The notes beneath the pieces were generated by a model that was given only the letters and a program-made list of their open reading frames with translations, did not search any database and was not told where the DNA came from. A stretch of DNA of 64,000 nucleotides from Photobacterium sp. Ph5 (GTDB taxonomy: Bacteria > Pseudomonadota > Gammaproteobacteria > Enterobacterales > Vibrionaceae), in contig NZ_JADQAQ010000009.1 in NCBI RefSeq assembly GCF_022129445.1, forward strand, positions 2,998 through 66,997. The letters run 5' to 3'. The stretch's first letter is position 1. Every line of letters starts with the position of its first letter. The position numbers were made by a program, and so were the translations under genes. Positions 63,620 to 64,000 of this stretch are shown in pieces.

Positions 63620-64000
63620 ATGAGCACAAAATTAGAACAACTACGCGCACTAACTACTGTTGTAGCAGATACTGGCGATATTAAAGACATTAAAAAATAC
63701 CAACCAGAAGACGCGACAACTAACCCATCTTTGATCTTAAAAGCGGCACAAATCGCTGAGTACGCACCACTTATCGATGCTTCTATCGCTTACGCAAAAG
63801 CGCAAGGCGATGATAAAGCACAACAAGTACAAGATACTTGCGATATGCTTGCAGTAAGCATTGGTAAAGAAATTCTTAACGTTGTACCTGGCCGTATTTC
63901 AACTGAAGTTGATGCGCGCCTTTCTTACGATACAGAAGGCAGTGTTACTAAAGCACGTCAACTTATCAAAATGTACAACGATGCTGGTATCAGCAACGAT
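63620..64000 (+). CDS. tal: Transaldolase (5' part; runs off window)
   Basis: From ATG 63620 the frame stays open for 127 codons to the end of the window: [69 protein letters not shown]. This is the TalB class of transaldolase, which transfers dihydroxyacetone units in the pentose phosphate pathway through a Schiff-base Lys (still ahead, outside the window). In vibrios talB lies on the second chromosome next to tkt; that context is not visible. Confidence 0.95.
   Translation, partial: MSTKLEQLRALTTVVADTGDIKDIKKYQPEDATTNPSLILKAAQIAEYAPLIDASIAYAKAQGDDKAQQVQDTCDMLAVSIGKEILNVVPGRISTEVDARLSYDTEGSVTKARQLIKMYNDAGISND

Overview
The window looks like a chromosomal segment of a low-GC marine gammaproteobacterium of the Vibrionaceae, most likely a Photobacterium. 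Reasons are the family-typical gene set (GH18 chitinase, DUF3010, DUF3820, YgjP, CreA, YjgR, orphan ParA, CspA with a long leader), the close match of many proteins to Vibrio/E. coli relatives, AT-rich intergenic DNA and many compact hairpin-U-tract terminators. Assignment is by recognition of families from the translated sequence; no search was run.

Layout. 1-5420: a truncated lipoprotein with 7-residue tandem repeats, then a NarL-type response regulator and Cache-domain histidine kinase behind a TakP-like TRAP transporter (dctPQM), all on the minus strand. 5887-8040: small membrane, periplasmic and cytoplasmic proteins and a CspA cold-shock protein. 8366-10941: EmrAB-type efflux. 11021-16825: Nudix hydrolase, a 942-aa FAD/Fe-S 2-hydroxyacid dehydrogenase divergent from a LysR regulator, a Gre-like factor, a beta-barrel. 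17345-29212: mostly small conserved or unknown genes (solenoid repeat protein, SRPBCC, GNAT, DUF1289/CWC, DUF2157, OlsF-like acyltransferase, CreA, Mog, ICMT-like, YgjP, DUF3010), a deleted lhgO pseudogene and short ORFs. 29396-39418: ChiA-type chitinase, lone double rhodanese, YjgR, a decayed MFS gene, a 26-codon ORF with its own terminator, MscS channel, orphan ParA, YaeR-like VOC protein, LRR lipoprotein, DUF3820 and an FAH-family hydrolase.

39696-50991: META lipoprotein; a TetR-controlled TolC/HlyD/two ABC-2 permease operon that lacks any ATPase; an L,D-transpeptidase-fold protein; an LRR-plus-kinase fusion; an acyl-CoA synthetase; a 34-aa THX-like basic protein. 51072-53593: a PNPOx-like flavoprotein divergent from a MocR/PdxR regulator that is coupled to a cupin. 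53618-54858 is a decay zone: a frameshifted gene, a 130-bp MITE-like element with perfect 9-bp target duplication, and an ABC-exporter ATPase fragment. It is followed by tRNA-Asp and tRNA-Ser(UGA).

55410-62143 is the most unusual block: six tightly packed minus-strand genes encoding two periplasmic substrate-binding-like proteins each fused to an OmpA peptidoglycan-binding domain, an exported vWA protein with an intact MIDAS, a two-TM coiled-coil protein, a TelA-family protein and a protein carrying a COQ4-like HDxxHx11E motif. No transporter permease or ATPase accompanies them. I infer an envelope-spanning sensing or stress module that is not, to my knowledge, described as a system. The window closes with a second beta-barrel protein and the start of a transaldolase gene.
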